NCBI GenBank assembly: GCA_016933955.1
Contig: JAFGTT010000014.1
Coordinates: 54,664 to 118,663, forward strand
From: Candidatus Zixiibacteriota bacterium
GTDB taxonomy: Bacteria > Zixibacteria > MSB-5A5 > GN15 > PGXB01
Direction of reading: 5' to 3'
DNA length: 64,000 bases
Of this stretch, positions 8,014-17,553 are shown piece by piece. A program made the position numbers and the translations under genes. The notes under the pieces are model-generated. The model worked only from the letters and a program-made list of their open reading frames with translations, ran no database searches and was not told where the DNA came from. Each line of letters opens with the position of its first letter. Position 1 is the stretch's first letter.

Positions 8014-9756
8014 TTATTTCGATTCCCGTGCAAACCGTCGATAATACATATACAAAACCGATAGCAGTAGAATTACTATTAGCGAAACAACTCCCCAGTT
8101 CGTCAATGCCGGGACTCTTTTGGCCAGACCATAATCATCGATGGCTATAACATTAACATCTCCGGTAAAAGGCGAGTCGGAAACAAAGCCGAGACCCGAA
8201 TCTATCGTCAAAGGAGTTGTGCTGAAAATATAACCGGGTAATTCGGTGACAAAACCGCCCAAAGCGCCAAACTCCCCGCAGTCACATCCGCAATCCGGAT
8301 CAGCCCAACCCGTGTAGTCGCTAAGGATCACCCCAACGTACAGAGTATCCTTATCATCAATTTGGCTGTCACCATTTACATCCGCTTCAAACATGGGACA
8401 ACTGAAAGGAGAACCTTCAGGAACATTTTCGATAACCCAGGAATTAAGGTATATCAAATCCGGATCGGCCAGAGTTGCCAGCTGGAATAATCCTCCGACA
8501 GCCCTCCCCTTTTGAAGACGTTTCTGTGACTGGGTGGAATAATTCGCCCCTGCCGGTGCATTTACATTTACAGGTTGCACCAGATCTTCATCCGAGGCAT
8601 TCGTATATGTCACAACAACCGGTGAAGGAGGCTCAATTAACGTCAAAGTGCCACTCTCAATTTTATAGAAATTGACTGTAATCTGAATTTGTGTATTTTT
8701 CTTGATACAAATAGACTTATTTACATCTGCCGTAACGGCCTTTTGGTCCGCTAAAACGGAACCTCCGAAAACCGCAACCGTAAAAATGATAATAGTCGCG
8801 GCGGTCATTTTTCGTAATATCCTCTTTCTCATTAAAAACATAGCAACACCTATAAGAATAATTGTTAGAACCAGAATCGCCCAATTGGATAATAATGGAA
8901 CCGGCATAAAACGCCGTGCAAGATAGACTTCGAGTTCCCGGTCATCCTGATAAAAATCGATTGCCGGATCACTCATATCCGCGAAATATGCCACGACACC
9001 GTTATAGACTACCATCTGGGGTGGTAAACCAATCACCGATTCGCCGGCCATCACGCCATAGCCAACGGGATTAACCGAATCCCACCAGGCCGGCGGAGCC
9101 ACTGAAACCATCGTCGGCAAATGGCTGGCCAGTTCATCGATTTCACCCTGCGTGTTCAGTAGAGTAAACGGTCCCGAAATTCCGGAATACATCAATCTCG
9201 TTATTTTAACTTCATCTTCATTAACACAGGGATTGAACTGACGGAAGGTCGGTCCTTCAGGACGTACACAAAAATATCCGCAGAATGTATCATAATCTCC
9301 TCTTGCCGGGGCGTTTCTGGGATCAAATGGTCTTGAGCCATCGTCTCCCCTGTCGGTGGCAGGTAATCCGCCGTGCTTTTGTGACCATGTCCCATCGCCG
9401 TTTTTGCGGTACCAGTGAAAATCTTTGATACCGCAACTGGCATCCGAATCATAGGCAAACGCCACCAAATGCCAGCCTTCGGGACATGTCGGTTCGGGAT
9501 CTCCTTCATTCCAGACAACGCGAACCAGATTGTCATCGTGAGCGCCATTTGCTATTTTGTCACAACCTTCAAGATCCGATAGGCTTCCCGGCTGGGCAAA
9601 ATCCCGCCATGCGGAATTTACGGCGTAGTTATAGCAGTTATAGCAATTGGAACGCCAGTCGGGATTATTCAGGTCGGCATCATCAGGCGGTACTATCATG
9701 GCCATGGCACACATGGACAGACCGAATAGAAGAACAATTAACAGGATTTTGCTCAT
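8014..9756 (-). CDS. Secreted protein with two successive signal-peptide/IPTL-CTERM-like anchor units
   Basis: 580 residues from the ATG at 9756, chosen because AGGAGGT lies 4 bases upstream. Unit 1 (1-316) has a signal peptide, a Cys-rich domain (NCYNYA near residue 40, DFHWYRKNGDGTWS, FCGYFCV) and an IPTL-CTERM-like anchor VPLLSNW plus membrane span and RKR (286-312). Unit 2 begins at once: MTAATIIIFTVAVFGGSVLA (317-336) is a fresh signal peptide, followed by a dockerin/EF-hand-like DVNGDSQIDDKD (about 459) and a second anchor VPALTNW plus span and RR (548-580). Deleting one A of the A5 run at 8808-8812 would give TGA overlapping the second ATG, so two genes may have been joined by an indel. 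Confidence 0.75.
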   Translation of the reverse strand: MSKILLIVLLFGLSMCAMAMIVPPDDADLNNPDWRSNCYNCYNYAVNSAWRDFAQPGSLSDLEGCDKIANGAHDDNLVRVVWNEGDPEPTCPEGWHLVAFAYDSDASCGIKDFHWYRKNGDGTWSQKHGGLPATDRGDDGSRPFDPRNAPARGDYDTFCGYFCVRPEGPTFRQFNPCVNEDEVKITRLMYSGISGPFTLLNTQGEIDELASHLPTMVSVAPPAWWDSVNPVGYGVMAGESVIGLPPQMVVYNGVVAYFADMSDPAIDFYQDDRELEVYLARRFMPVPLLSNWAILVLTIILIGVAMFLMRKRILRKMTAATIIIFTVAVFGGSVLADQKAVTADVNKSICIKKNTQIQITVNFYKIESGTLTLIEPPSPVVVTYTNASDEDLVQPVNVNAPAGANYSTQSQKRLQKGRAVGGLFQLATLADPDLIYLNSWVIENVPEGSPFSCPMFEADVNGDSQIDDKDTLYVGVILSDYTGWADPDCGCDCGEFGALGGFVTELPGYIFSTTPLTIDSGLGFVSDSPFTGDVNVIAIDDYGLAKRVPALTNWGVVSLIVILLLSVLYMYYRRFARESK

Positions 9757-10211
9757 TTTTACCTCCTCATTTGGCAACGTACAACTGGTGTATGACCCGA
9801 TCGGAATGCCGGTCGAGCCTCTGGATTAAATCAAAGCTGGATAATCAAAGATGAAATATTTTATTAGACTTTATAAATTTAATATAAAGGAATAATCAGG
9901 TTTGTGCAACAGCAATCTACATTTTCTGATAGTGTTTCAAAATAAAATAGCCACGGTGATCCATCCTCCGGGTGGCTTCTTCATTCTTCTGAATATATCG
10001 CGACACATCCGTGTAGGTCAAAATCCCCTGTGGTTTCGACATGTTTATTTTTTTCACGCCCGCCCGGCCCGACTTTTAAATTGATTGCTCATTTTATAAT
10101 TATCTCCCCGATCATTTTCCCCACCAAATCACCCCTAATCCATCCCCCGCCCCTATTTATATGAAAACCCATTTACCCCAAATTCATGACACCAAAAACA
10201 TTTTTACTGAG

Positions 10212-10289
10212 GAAACGAACCCATTTCATGGCCTCCTCAACAATGACACTGCATCAAAATAATTTGTGGAGGATGAAACGAACCCATTT
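10212..10289. repeat. Direct repeat GAAACGAACCCATTT, two copies 63 bp apart
   Basis: Identical 15-mers lie at 10212-10226 and 10275-10289, both next to GGAGGA/CTCCTC-type sequence; a weaker third relative (AAATGGAGGATAAATGAAA) follows near 10326. When translated, each copy gives a K-R-T-H-F type string. Similar short repeats are scattered in intergenic DNA of many environmental bacteria. No spacer regularity that would indicate a CRISPR array. Confidence 0.6.
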
Positions 10290-10373
10290 TGTCATAACCG
10301 CCAATAGTACATTGCGTTACAGCCATAAATGGAGGATAAATGAAATAAGTCTGCCGAATATCCCAAAATAAAA

Positions 10374-10405
10374 CGGGCGGCGGAATACCATTTACCCGCC
10401 GCCCG
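10374..10405 (-). terminator. Rho-independent terminator of kbl
   Basis: A 10-bp perfect GC-rich stem (CGGGCGGCGG / CCGCCGCCCG) with a 12-base loop. Read on the minus strand it is followed by TTTTATTTT and lies 41 bases after the kbl stop codon. Confidence 0.85.
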
Positions 10406-10446
10406 ATTATATCGTAAACTGAGATATTGTCACAATGCCATATATA

Positions 10447-11691
10447 TTACAAACCGTACATCTCGATAATCTGGTCTTTGGTCTTACCCAGGATTTTGTA
10501 CTTCTCCCCCACTTTCGCGAAGGCCTCGACCGCTTTCTTGATATGTTTCATATCATGACCCGCCGACACCTGGACCCGGATTCGCGCCTGTCCCTTGGGA
10601 ACCACCGGGTAGAAAAATCCAATCACGTAAATCCCCTCGTAGTACAGATCACGGGCCATATCCTGAGACAGCTTGGCGTTGTAGAGCATGATCGGGACAA
10701 TCGGGTGAAATCCCGGAACGATATCGAATCCCCGGTTGGTCATCTCTTGGCGGAAATATTTAGTCAATTCCTCGAGTTTGTCGCGCCGCTCGGTGGTGGC
10801 GGAAATAATATCCATCACCTTGCTGGCCGCGGCCGCAATAACCGGCGGGAGCGAGTTAGAAAACAGGTAGGTCCGGGCTTTCTGGCGAAGCATCGCCACC
10901 ACTTCTTTGGGACCGCTGACACAGCCGCCCGAGGCGCCGCCGAGGGCTTTGCCCAGGGTGGTCGTGATGATATCGATCCGGCCCATGACACCGAAATGCT
11001 CATGAGTGCCGCGCCCGGTTTTACCGATAAATCCGGTTGCATGAGAGTCATCGACCAGTACCATGGCGTCGTACAACTCGGCCAGCCCGCAGATCATATC
11101 CAGCGGGGCCAGATCACCGTCCATGGAAAATACCCCATCGGTAACAATCATCCGCAGGCGTTTATCCCTGGTCGCCCGCAATTTTTCTTCGAGGTCCTTC
11201 ATATCGGCATGTTCGTAAATAAGCCGCTCGGCCTTGCACAGCCGGATACCGTCGATCAGCGAGGCATGAATCAGCTTGTCGGCAATGATGGCGTCGTCGG
11301 CCGTCAGAAGTCCTTCGAACACCCCGGCGTTGGCATCCATGCACGACGAGAACAGGATGGTGTCTTCCATTCCCAGGTATTTGCTGATCTTACCCTCGAG
11401 CTCACGATGAATATCCTGGGTGCCGCAGATAAAGCGGACCGAGGAGACGCCGTAGCCCCGGTTTTCAAGCCCGTCATGGGCCGCCTTGATTACTTCCGGA
11501 TGGCTCGAAAGACCAAGGTAATTATTGGCGCACATGTTGATTACATCCTCGGCTTTGGCCCCCGAAGGGTACTCGACCTTTATCTCCGCCGCCTGGGGCG
11601 AATGAATATATCGTTCTTCTTTAAGCAGCCCCTGGTTTTTAATGTCATCGAGGGTCTGCCGGTAGATTTCTCGGGCTGGACCGTAGGCCAT
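10447..11691 (-). CDS. kbl: Glycine C-acetyltransferase (2-amino-3-ketobutyrate CoA ligase)
   Basis: A 414-residue fold-type I PLP enzyme of the alpha-oxoamine synthase family. Visible hallmarks are [12 protein letters not shown] near residue 55, [19 protein letters not shown], the [16 protein letters not shown] cofactor segment and the PLP-binding lysine in [14 protein letters not shown]. Length and motifs match Kbl, which converts 2-amino-3-ketobutyrate and CoA to glycine and acetyl-CoA in threonine breakdown. 8-amino-7-oxononanoate synthase (BioF) is the nearest alternative, but the [11 protein letters not shown] and [11 protein letters not shown] segments favour Kbl. No threonine dehydrogenase gene is adjacent. 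It has its own terminator. Confidence 0.9.
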   Translation of the reverse strand: MAYGPAREIYRQTLDDIKNQGLLKEERYIHSPQAAEIKVEYPSGAKAEDVINMCANNYLGLSSHPEVIKAAHDGLENRGYGVSSVRFICGTQDIHRELEGKISKYLGMEDTILFSSCMDANAGVFEGLLTADDAIIADKLIHASLIDGIRLCKAERLIYEHADMKDLEEKLRATRDKRLRMIVTDGVFSMDGDLAPLDMICGLAELYDAMVLVDDSHATGFIGKTGRGTHEHFGVMGRIDIITTTLGKALGGASGGCVSGPKEVVAMLRQKARTYLFSNSLPPVIAAAASKVMDIISATTERRDKLEELTKYFRQEMTNRGFDIVPGFHPIVPIMLYNAKLSQDMARDLYYEGIYVIGFFYPVVPKGQARIRVQVSAGHDMKHIKKAVEAFAKVGEKYKILGKTKDQIIEMYGL

Positions 11692-11796
11692 TTGAACCTC
11701 CCCAAATATTTTATGCTGTCGAAAGCCTATATCATATTTTCGCCGGGCAAGATAGCAGGTTGGAATTCAAATGTCAACTTGTGCGGATCAAACGAT

Positions 11797-11817
11797 AAAG
11801 GCCCGCAAGGGGCCTTT
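11797..11817 (-). terminator. Probable terminator after pfkA
   Basis: 8-bp stem AAAGGCCC/GGGCCTTT with a 5-base loop, 28 bases past the pfkA stop. The T-tract is short, so termination may be weak. Confidence 0.55.
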
Positions 11818-11844
11818 ATATCATATCGTCTTGCTGTCGACAGG

Positions 11845-12987
11845 TCAGACTTCGACACTTTCTTTCTCAGCCCTCTTTTTCGATATGCTGATATCGTCCA
11901 CCCCAAGAGAAGTATCCAGAGACAGGGCGGTTTTCAGCAATGGGGCATCGAAATCGACTTTGCGGGTTTTTCCGGCCACCTCGGCAATTGGTACATGGGA
12001 AATTCGATTGCCTTTCAAAGCCACCATATTGCCGAATTTCCCCTGGTGGGCCAGATGGACCGCCTCGACGCCGAACTGGGTCGCCAGAATTCGATCGAAA
12101 GCGGTTGGCGTCCCGCCGCGAAGCAGGTGTCCCAGAATCGTTACCCTGGTTTCCAGAGTTGTCAATCCCTCGATCTGGGCCGCCAGCTGGTTGGAAATAC
12201 CCCCCAGGCGAACCTGATCAGGACTGTTTTTAACCAACTTCTTGACTACCATCTCCCCGCCCTCCGGCTTGGCGCCCTCACCGACAACAATTATACTGAA
12301 ATTCTTACCCCGCCGGTTACGGGTTTTCACCTTGTCGCAGATGGCGTCGATTTGATACGGGATTTCCGGAATGAGAATAATATCTCCGCCTCCGGCAATA
12401 CCCGACGCCAGGGCCAGCCACCCCGCATACCGCCCCATGACTTCCACCAGCATAACCCGATGATGAGACTGGGCGGTGGTATGAATCTTATCGATGGCAT
12501 CGACTGCCGATGTGACGGCCGAATCGAATCCGAAAGTCTGGTCGGTTCCCAGCAGGTCATTATCGATTGTTTTGGGGACCCCGATGATTTTCATGCCCTG
12601 TTTGCGCATACCTTCCGAGGCCGCCATGGTGCCGTCACCGCCAATCGCAATAAGGGCATCCAGCCCGAGACGCTCGAAATTCTGGAGGACCTGGGATGAC
12701 CGGTCCAGGTAGATATATTCATCTCCCTGGAGAACCGGGTAATGAAAGGGATCGGCCCGATTGGAAGTTCCCAGGATGGTCCCTCCGAGGGTCAGTATCC
12801 CCGAGACATCAGCGGATTTCATGGTTCGATATCTGTTTTCAACCAGTCCCTCATAACCATCCAGAAACCCGACCACCTCCATATCATAATCATTAATAGC
12901 TGTCTTTACCACGGCCCGGATAACAGCGTTCAACCCGGGACAATCGCCGCCACCGGTCAAAACCCCCAGCTTCATTTTCTCGGCCAT
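11845..12987 (-). CDS. pfkA: 6-phosphofructokinase, mixed-type (group III)
   Basis: A 380-residue phosphofructokinase. It has the N-terminal GVLTGGGDCPGLNAVIR loop, GGDGT at the phosphoryl-donor site, PKTIDND and MLVEVMGRYAGWLAL for fructose-6-phosphate binding. Gly in GGDGT is typical of ATP enzymes, whereas PKTIDND (Lys instead of Gly) is typical of PPi enzymes; this combination marks group III PFKs, several of which are ATP-dependent and not allosteric. Donor preference cannot be settled from sequence alone. The ATG is preceded by GGGGGAG and lies 12 bases after pckA, so the two are probably cotranscribed. Confidence 0.9.
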   Translation of the reverse strand: MAEKMKLGVLTGGGDCPGLNAVIRAVVKTAINDYDMEVVGFLDGYEGLVENRYRTMKSADVSGILTLGGTILGTSNRADPFHYPVLQGDEYIYLDRSSQVLQNFERLGLDALIAIGGDGTMAASEGMRKQGMKIIGVPKTIDNDLLGTDQTFGFDSAVTSAVDAIDKIHTTAQSHHRVMLVEVMGRYAGWLALASGIAGGGDIILIPEIPYQIDAICDKVKTRNRRGKNFSIIVVGEGAKPEGGEMVVKKLVKNSPDQVRLGGISNQLAAQIEGLTTLETRVTILGHLLRGGTPTAFDRILATQFGVEAVHLAHQGKFGNMVALKGNRISHVPIAEVAGKTRKVDFDAPLLKTALSLDTSLGVDDISISKKRAEKESVEV

Positions 12988-12999
12988 AGCTCCCCCGTC

Positions 13000-14577
13000 T
13001 TAGTGAATTCCTGCCACTTGTTCGGTTTGATCATCTTTCTTAAACTCAAGATAGACCTTTTCAAAGGTTTCGGCAAGTTTTCCGGCTTCTCGATTATATT
13101 TTTCCTTACTCATCCAGCCGTTGGCCGGATTAAGTATCTCGGCCGGGACATCCTTGCAGGACTTGGGAAGATCCAGTCCGAAAATCTCATCTTTCCAGAG
13201 TTTGGCTTTTTTCAATTCGCCGCTCAGAATCCCGCGAATAATGGCCCGAGTATGTTGAATACTGATTCTTTTTCCGGTACCGTAAGGGCCATTAATCCAG
13301 CCGGTATTGACCAGCCAGCAATTAACCTTATGGTTTTTAATTTTATCAGCCAGCAGGTTCGCATACACCGATGGTTCCAGAGCCATAAAAGGTGCCCCGA
13401 AACAGGCGCTGAATGTCGCTTTAGGCTCGGTTACGCCCACTTCGGTTCCAGCCACCTTGGCAGTGTAACCGATCAGAAAATATTTGCGGGTCATTTCCGG
13501 ACTCAATTTTGCGACCGGGGGCAGGACGCCAAAGGCATCCGCGGTCAGAAGGATGATGTTGTTGGGATGACCTCCCATGCCATCAAGAACGGAATTTCCG
13601 ATATGCGAAATGGGATAAGCGGCCCGGGTGTTTTCAGCCAGACTGGAGTCGTTGAGGTCAATCCGTCGGGTGTCGATATCAATGGCCACGTTTTCCAGAA
13701 TCGTTCCGAATTTGCGAGTGCATTCGTAAATCTCAGGTTCACCTTCGGGCGAAAGACGGATAACCTTGGCATAACAGCCCCCCTCGAAATTGAAAACACC
13801 CTTATCACTCCAACCATGTTCATCATCGCCGATCAACTTGCGATCAGGGTCGGTCGAGAGAGTGGTTTTTCCGGTTCCGCTCAGGCCGAAAAATATTGCA
13901 GTGTCACCGTCATTACCCATGTTGGCCGAACAATGCATGGATAGAACTTTCTTTTGCGGCAGGAAGAAATTCATAACCGTGAAGATGGCCTTTTTTATTT
14001 CGCCCGCATAAGCCGTTCCGCCGATTATAACCTGTTTCTTTTCGAAATTGAGAATCACGAAAGACTCCGAATTGGTGCCATCGAGATCCGGCATGGCATG
14101 GAAATTAGGTATATGAATAACCGTGAAATCCGGCATGAAGTCCTTCAGCATCTGTCGATCGTGAATACGAATGAACATATTACGTGCAAAAAGACTGTGC
14201 CAGGCGGTTTCGGTGATAATTCTGACAGCCATGCGGTATTCGGTATCCGCCCCGGAATAGCAATCCTGAACATAAAGTTGTTTGCCCTGCAGATAAGCAA
14301 GAATTCTATAGTACAAAGTATCGAATTTTTCGGGATCAAAGGGACGATTCTCCTTACCCCACCAAATTTTGCTCACGGAGGTCGGCTCTTTAACAATAAA
14401 ACGATCTTTAGGGGAGCGGCCGGTATGCTGACCGGTTCTGACAACATAGGGCCCCAGATGGGCGATAAATCCTTCCCTGTTTCTTACCGATTCAGCGTAA
14501 AGAGCCGGTGTCGGCAAATTCCTGTGAACCACACCGACATTGGTGATTCCATACACTAAGAGTATCTTATTTTCCAT
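13000..14577 (-). CDS. pckA: Phosphoenolpyruvate carboxykinase (ATP)
   Basis: ATP-type PEPCK of 525 residues. Motifs: RTGQHTGRSPKDRF for oxaloacetate binding, the kinase-1 loop GLSGTGKTTLSTDPDR, DDEHGWSD, and the C-terminal NTGWINGPYGTGKRISIQHTR. The enzyme decarboxylates and phosphorylates oxaloacetate to PEP, the entry step of gluconeogenesis, or runs in reverse in some anaerobes. The start was set at MENK because AAGGTGGG lies 7 bases upstream; an in-frame start four codons earlier lacks one. It is the first gene of a probable pckA-pfkA operon, divergent from glgP. Confidence 0.95.
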   Translation of the reverse strand: MENKILLVYGITNVGVVHRNLPTPALYAESVRNREGFIAHLGPYVVRTGQHTGRSPKDRFIVKEPTSVSKIWWGKENRPFDPEKFDTLYYRILAYLQGKQLYVQDCYSGADTEYRMAVRIITETAWHSLFARNMFIRIHDRQMLKDFMPDFTVIHIPNFHAMPDLDGTNSESFVILNFEKKQVIIGGTAYAGEIKKAIFTVMNFFLPQKKVLSMHCSANMGNDGDTAIFFGLSGTGKTTLSTDPDRKLIGDDEHGWSDKGVFNFEGGCYAKVIRLSPEGEPEIYECTRKFGTILENVAIDIDTRRIDLNDSSLAENTRAAYPISHIGNSVLDGMGGHPNNIILLTADAFGVLPPVAKLSPEMTRKYFLIGYTAKVAGTEVGVTEPKATFSACFGAPFMALEPSVYANLLADKIKNHKVNCWLVNTGWINGPYGTGKRISIQHTRAIIRGILSGELKKAKLWKDEIFGLDLPKSCKDVPAEILNPANGWMSKEKYNREAGKLAETFEKVYLEFKKDDQTEQVAGIH

Positions 14578-14784
14578 TAACGAACCCACCTTTCAAAATA
14601 AACTTAAAACCATCCCCCACGTTTAAAAAGACTTCGGACGGTAATTTTAATATCGTCAATATAATTTTTATATTGATTTTGCTTTTATACAATCGAATTC
14701 ATATTATATTTCGATTTTAATAATTTACGGGGTTTTTAAGGAAATTGGCAAAAGGGAATTAATAAAAAGCCGAAAACAATAAAT

Positions 14785-17337
14785 ATGAAAATTAAACAAT
14801 TTTTAGTCCTGCCGAATCTTCCGGAGCGTATCAGTCGCCTTCGGGAACTGGCCATGAATATGTGGTTCTCATGGAACTGGGATATTGTCAAACTCTTTAT
14901 CCGAATTGATTCCGAATTATGGGAGAAATCCTATCAAAATCCAATTGAGATGCTGGCCTATTTGCCTCAGCAGAAACTGGAGGAGGTAGCCCAGGATGAA
15001 GCCTTTCTGGCCAGCCTTGACCGTGTCTATACAGGTTTCCAGGAATACCTCAATTCCAAAAGGTGGTTTGAAAAGGAATTTCCTGATCATAAGGACACTC
15101 GAATAGCCTATTTTTCCTGCGAATACGGTATTGATACCGGGCTACCGATTTATTCAGGAGGACTGGGTATTCTCTCCGGTGATCATCTCAAGGCCGCCAG
15201 TGACCTGGGTGTACCTCTGGTGGCGGTCGGGCTGTTATATCGGTATGGATATTTCCGCCAATTTCTTTCGGCTGACGGCTGGCAACAGGAAAGATACGAG
15301 GAAAACGACTGGTATCATATGCCGGTGACACTGGAGAAAGATGAAACTGGTAATCCCATAAAATTCTCCGTTGATTTCGGCGGAACCCCGGTCCATGTCC
15401 AAATCTGGAAAGTCATGGTGGGGATTACACCCCTTTATTTAATGGATACCAATATTCCGGACAATCCCTCCAAATTCCGCGAAATCACATCTGTCCTTTA
15501 CAGTGGTGATAAAGATACTCGGTTAAAACAGGAAATACTTCTTGGTATTGGCGGGGTCAAAGCCCTTGAAAGACTGGGAATTAAACCGGCTGCGTATCAT
15601 ATGAATGAAGGCCATTCCATGTTTCTTTTGCTGGAGCGAGTCCGCTCTCTGATAGAGAATAATGGACTTAATTTCAAAGAAGCCGCGCAACTGGTCTGGT
15701 CCACCTCCATTTTTACAACACATACTCCGGTTCCAGCCGGAAACGAGCAGTTCGATCCAAAGCTGATGGAGCATTATTTATCCGGTTATGTTCAGAAAAT
15801 CGGTTTAACCTGGAATCAGTTCTTATCAATTGGCCGCGTGTTTACCGACAAGGATGAGCCTTTTAATATGACCGCGGCGGCCCTGAAATCGTCGGCCTTT
15901 GCCAATGGCGTATCGAAGCTCCACGGTGTCGTCAGCCGCAAGATGTGGCATAATATCTGGCCCAATCTACCAACCGAGGAGGTCCCCATTGATGCCATTA
16001 CCAATGGAGCGCATCTGCGAAGCTGGTTAAGCCATGACATGGTCGATTTATTCGACACCTATTTCGGACCCAAATTTACCAAACAACCGACCACCTTCGA
16101 TAATTGGGAGAATATCCATAAAATCCCTGATGCCGAACTCTGGCGGGTTCATCAGCGCCGCCGGGAAAGACTGGTCTTTTTTGCCCGGAAGCGTCTCAAA
16201 AAACAGCTGGAACGTCGCGGCGCAAGCGCCCATGATATTAAATTATCCGACGAAGTTCTCGATCCCAGGATTTTAACTATCGGTTTCGCCCGAAGATTTT
16301 CATCGTACAAACGGGCTTTCTTGCTGTTCCGGGATGCCGAACGATTGAAGCGAATCATTTCCAATTCCGAGATGCCGGTTCAGATTGTAATGGCCGGCAA
16401 GGCGCATCCACTGGATAATCCCGGTAAGGAAATTATTCGCAATATCCTTCAGATCGCTTCCCGCGAGGAATTTCGGCGTCGCATTGTGTTTCTTGAGGAT
16501 TACGATATCAATGTCGCCCGTTACCTGGTCCAGGGGGTTGATATCTGGTTAAATAATCCGCGTCGTCCCCAGGAGGCATCAGGAACCAGCGGTATGAAAG
16601 CGGCCATCAATGGCGCCGTCAATGTTTCGATTCTTGATGGCTGGTGGTGCGAGGGTTATTCGCCGGAAGCCGGTTTTAAAATCGGCAATGGTGAGGAATA
16701 TGAGAATTCCGAGTACCAGGATAACCTGGAGAGCGAATTTTTATATGATGTTCTGGAACGTGAAGCTGTCCCGCTTTTCTATAAAAGAAACGCGGCCAAT
16801 TTCCCCAATGAATGGGTTAAGATGGTCAAGCATTCTATGGCGATGGCGTGCGAAAATTTCAGTTCGCATCGTATGATACAGGACTATACAAGAAAATTCT
16901 ATATTCCGGCCATAAAGGCTTCGCATCTATTTTCGGCCGAGGATTATCGGGAATCCAGAGAATTGGCCCGCTGGCGAACTTTTCTCGGAATGAATTGGAG
17001 GCAGGTCAGTATCGATGAAATCGAGACATCCCAGATTATCTCATCGCCCAAGGTTGGCGATCTGATTCCTGTAACCTTGAAAGTCTCGCTGGGGCAAATA
17101 TCTCCTGATGATGTTAATGTCGAAGTTATTGCCGGTAATCTCAATTCTCTGGAGCAAATGAACAATTATGCCCCGGTAATTGCCTCAAAATCGGAGAGTG
17201 ACAGCGAAGGCCACCATATTTATCGATCCGAGGTGGTATGCCGGGAATCAGGTCGATTCGGTATTGCCGCCAGAATTATGCCAAAAAATGACCGCTTGAT
17301 TCATAATAAAATCCCCCGCCTGATTAAATGGTGGTAA
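14785..17337 (+). CDS. glgP: Alpha-glucan (glycogen/maltodextrin) phosphorylase, GT35
   Basis: An 850-residue alpha-glucan phosphorylase of the compact bacterial type. The N-terminus carries the DUF3417-like segment (LPERISRLRELAMNMWFSWN). Catalytic-domain motifs include MNEGHSMFLLLERVR, TTHTPVPAGNEQF and the PLP-lysine region EASGTSGMKAAINGAVN, where the Lys binds pyridoxal phosphate. It releases glucose-1-phosphate from stored glucan. It has no adjacent glycogen synthesis genes. It is transcribed divergently from pckA across a 207-base AT-rich gap and ends at a strong terminator. The Shine-Dalgarno sequence is poor. Confidence 0.92.
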   Translation: MKIKQFLVLPNLPERISRLRELAMNMWFSWNWDIVKLFIRIDSELWEKSYQNPIEMLAYLPQQKLEEVAQDEAFLASLDRVYTGFQEYLNSKRWFEKEFPDHKDTRIAYFSCEYGIDTGLPIYSGGLGILSGDHLKAASDLGVPLVAVGLLYRYGYFRQFLSADGWQQERYEENDWYHMPVTLEKDETGNPIKFSVDFGGTPVHVQIWKVMVGITPLYLMDTNIPDNPSKFREITSVLYSGDKDTRLKQEILLGIGGVKALERLGIKPAAYHMNEGHSMFLLLERVRSLIENNGLNFKEAAQLVWSTSIFTTHTPVPAGNEQFDPKLMEHYLSGYVQKIGLTWNQFLSIGRVFTDKDEPFNMTAAALKSSAFANGVSKLHGVVSRKMWHNIWPNLPTEEVPIDAITNGAHLRSWLSHDMVDLFDTYFGPKFTKQPTTFDNWENIHKIPDAELWRVHQRRRERLVFFARKRLKKQLERRGASAHDIKLSDEVLDPRILTIGFARRFSSYKRAFLLFRDAERLKRIISNSEMPVQIVMAGKAHPLDNPGKEIIRNILQIASREEFRRRIVFLEDYDINVARYLVQGVDIWLNNPRRPQEASGTSGMKAAINGAVNVSILDGWWCEGYSPEAGFKIGNGEEYENSEYQDNLESEFLYDVLEREAVPLFYKRNAANFPNEWVKMVKHSMAMACENFSSHRMIQDYTRKFYIPAIKASHLFSAEDYRESRELARWRTFLGMNWRQVSIDEIETSQIISSPKVGDLIPVTLKVSLGQISPDDVNVEVIAGNLNSLEQMNNYAPVIASKSESDSEGHHIYRSEVVCRESGRFGIAARIMPKNDRLIHNKIPRLIKWW

Positions 17338-17352
17338 AAAACCAAATCCTTT

Positions 17353-17387
17353 AAACGCCATTCCAGAACGGATGGCGTTTTTTTATT
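17353..17387 (+). terminator. Rho-independent terminator of glgP
   Basis: 9-bp stem AAACGCCAT/ATGGCGTTT with a 10-base loop, followed by TTTTATT, 16 bases after the glgP stop. Confidence 0.9.
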
Positions 17388-17553
17388 GGTTTTTTAACCG
17401 GTCTCCGTAAATTAAATTTCGTAGACTTGACTTTTAAATTCAGCGTGCCAATATTCAATGAAATTTGGAACATGAGAAATTTACTTTCGTTTAACAATAA
17501 GTAAATTTACAGCTCAGTCTATATAATAGACTAATTCTAGAAGGAGGAAGGTA

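Larger units (their letters stand above)
9757..10446. other. Intergenic region, no gene seen; contains a 15-bp direct repeat
   Basis: About 690 bases without a supportable gene. The first part (9757-10180) is AT-rich and holds only the ribosome-binding site and probable promoter area of the minus-strand IPTL gene. From 10186 there is a short repeat cluster, listed separately, and from 10374 the terminator of kbl. A small plus-strand frame at 10186-10371 runs through the repeats and looks spurious. Confidence 0.6.

Noticed and set aside
10212..10289. CRISPR array
   Set aside because: Only two 15-bp copies, repeat too short and no cas genes.
10186..10371. Plus-strand 61-codon frame
   Set aside because: It reads through the two 15-bp repeats giving K-R-T-H-F twice; no good ribosome-binding site and no family resemblance.
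10435..12699. 754-codon plus-strand open frame
   Set aside because: It is antisense to kbl and pfkA, whose families and motifs are certain; the open frame reflects their codon use.
12742..13944. 400-codon plus-strand open frame
   Set aside because: Antisense shadow of pckA and the pfkA start.
17400..17553. Promoter for the M16 pair (TTGACT near 17424)
   Set aside because: No matching -10 at suitable spacing could be identified with confidence.
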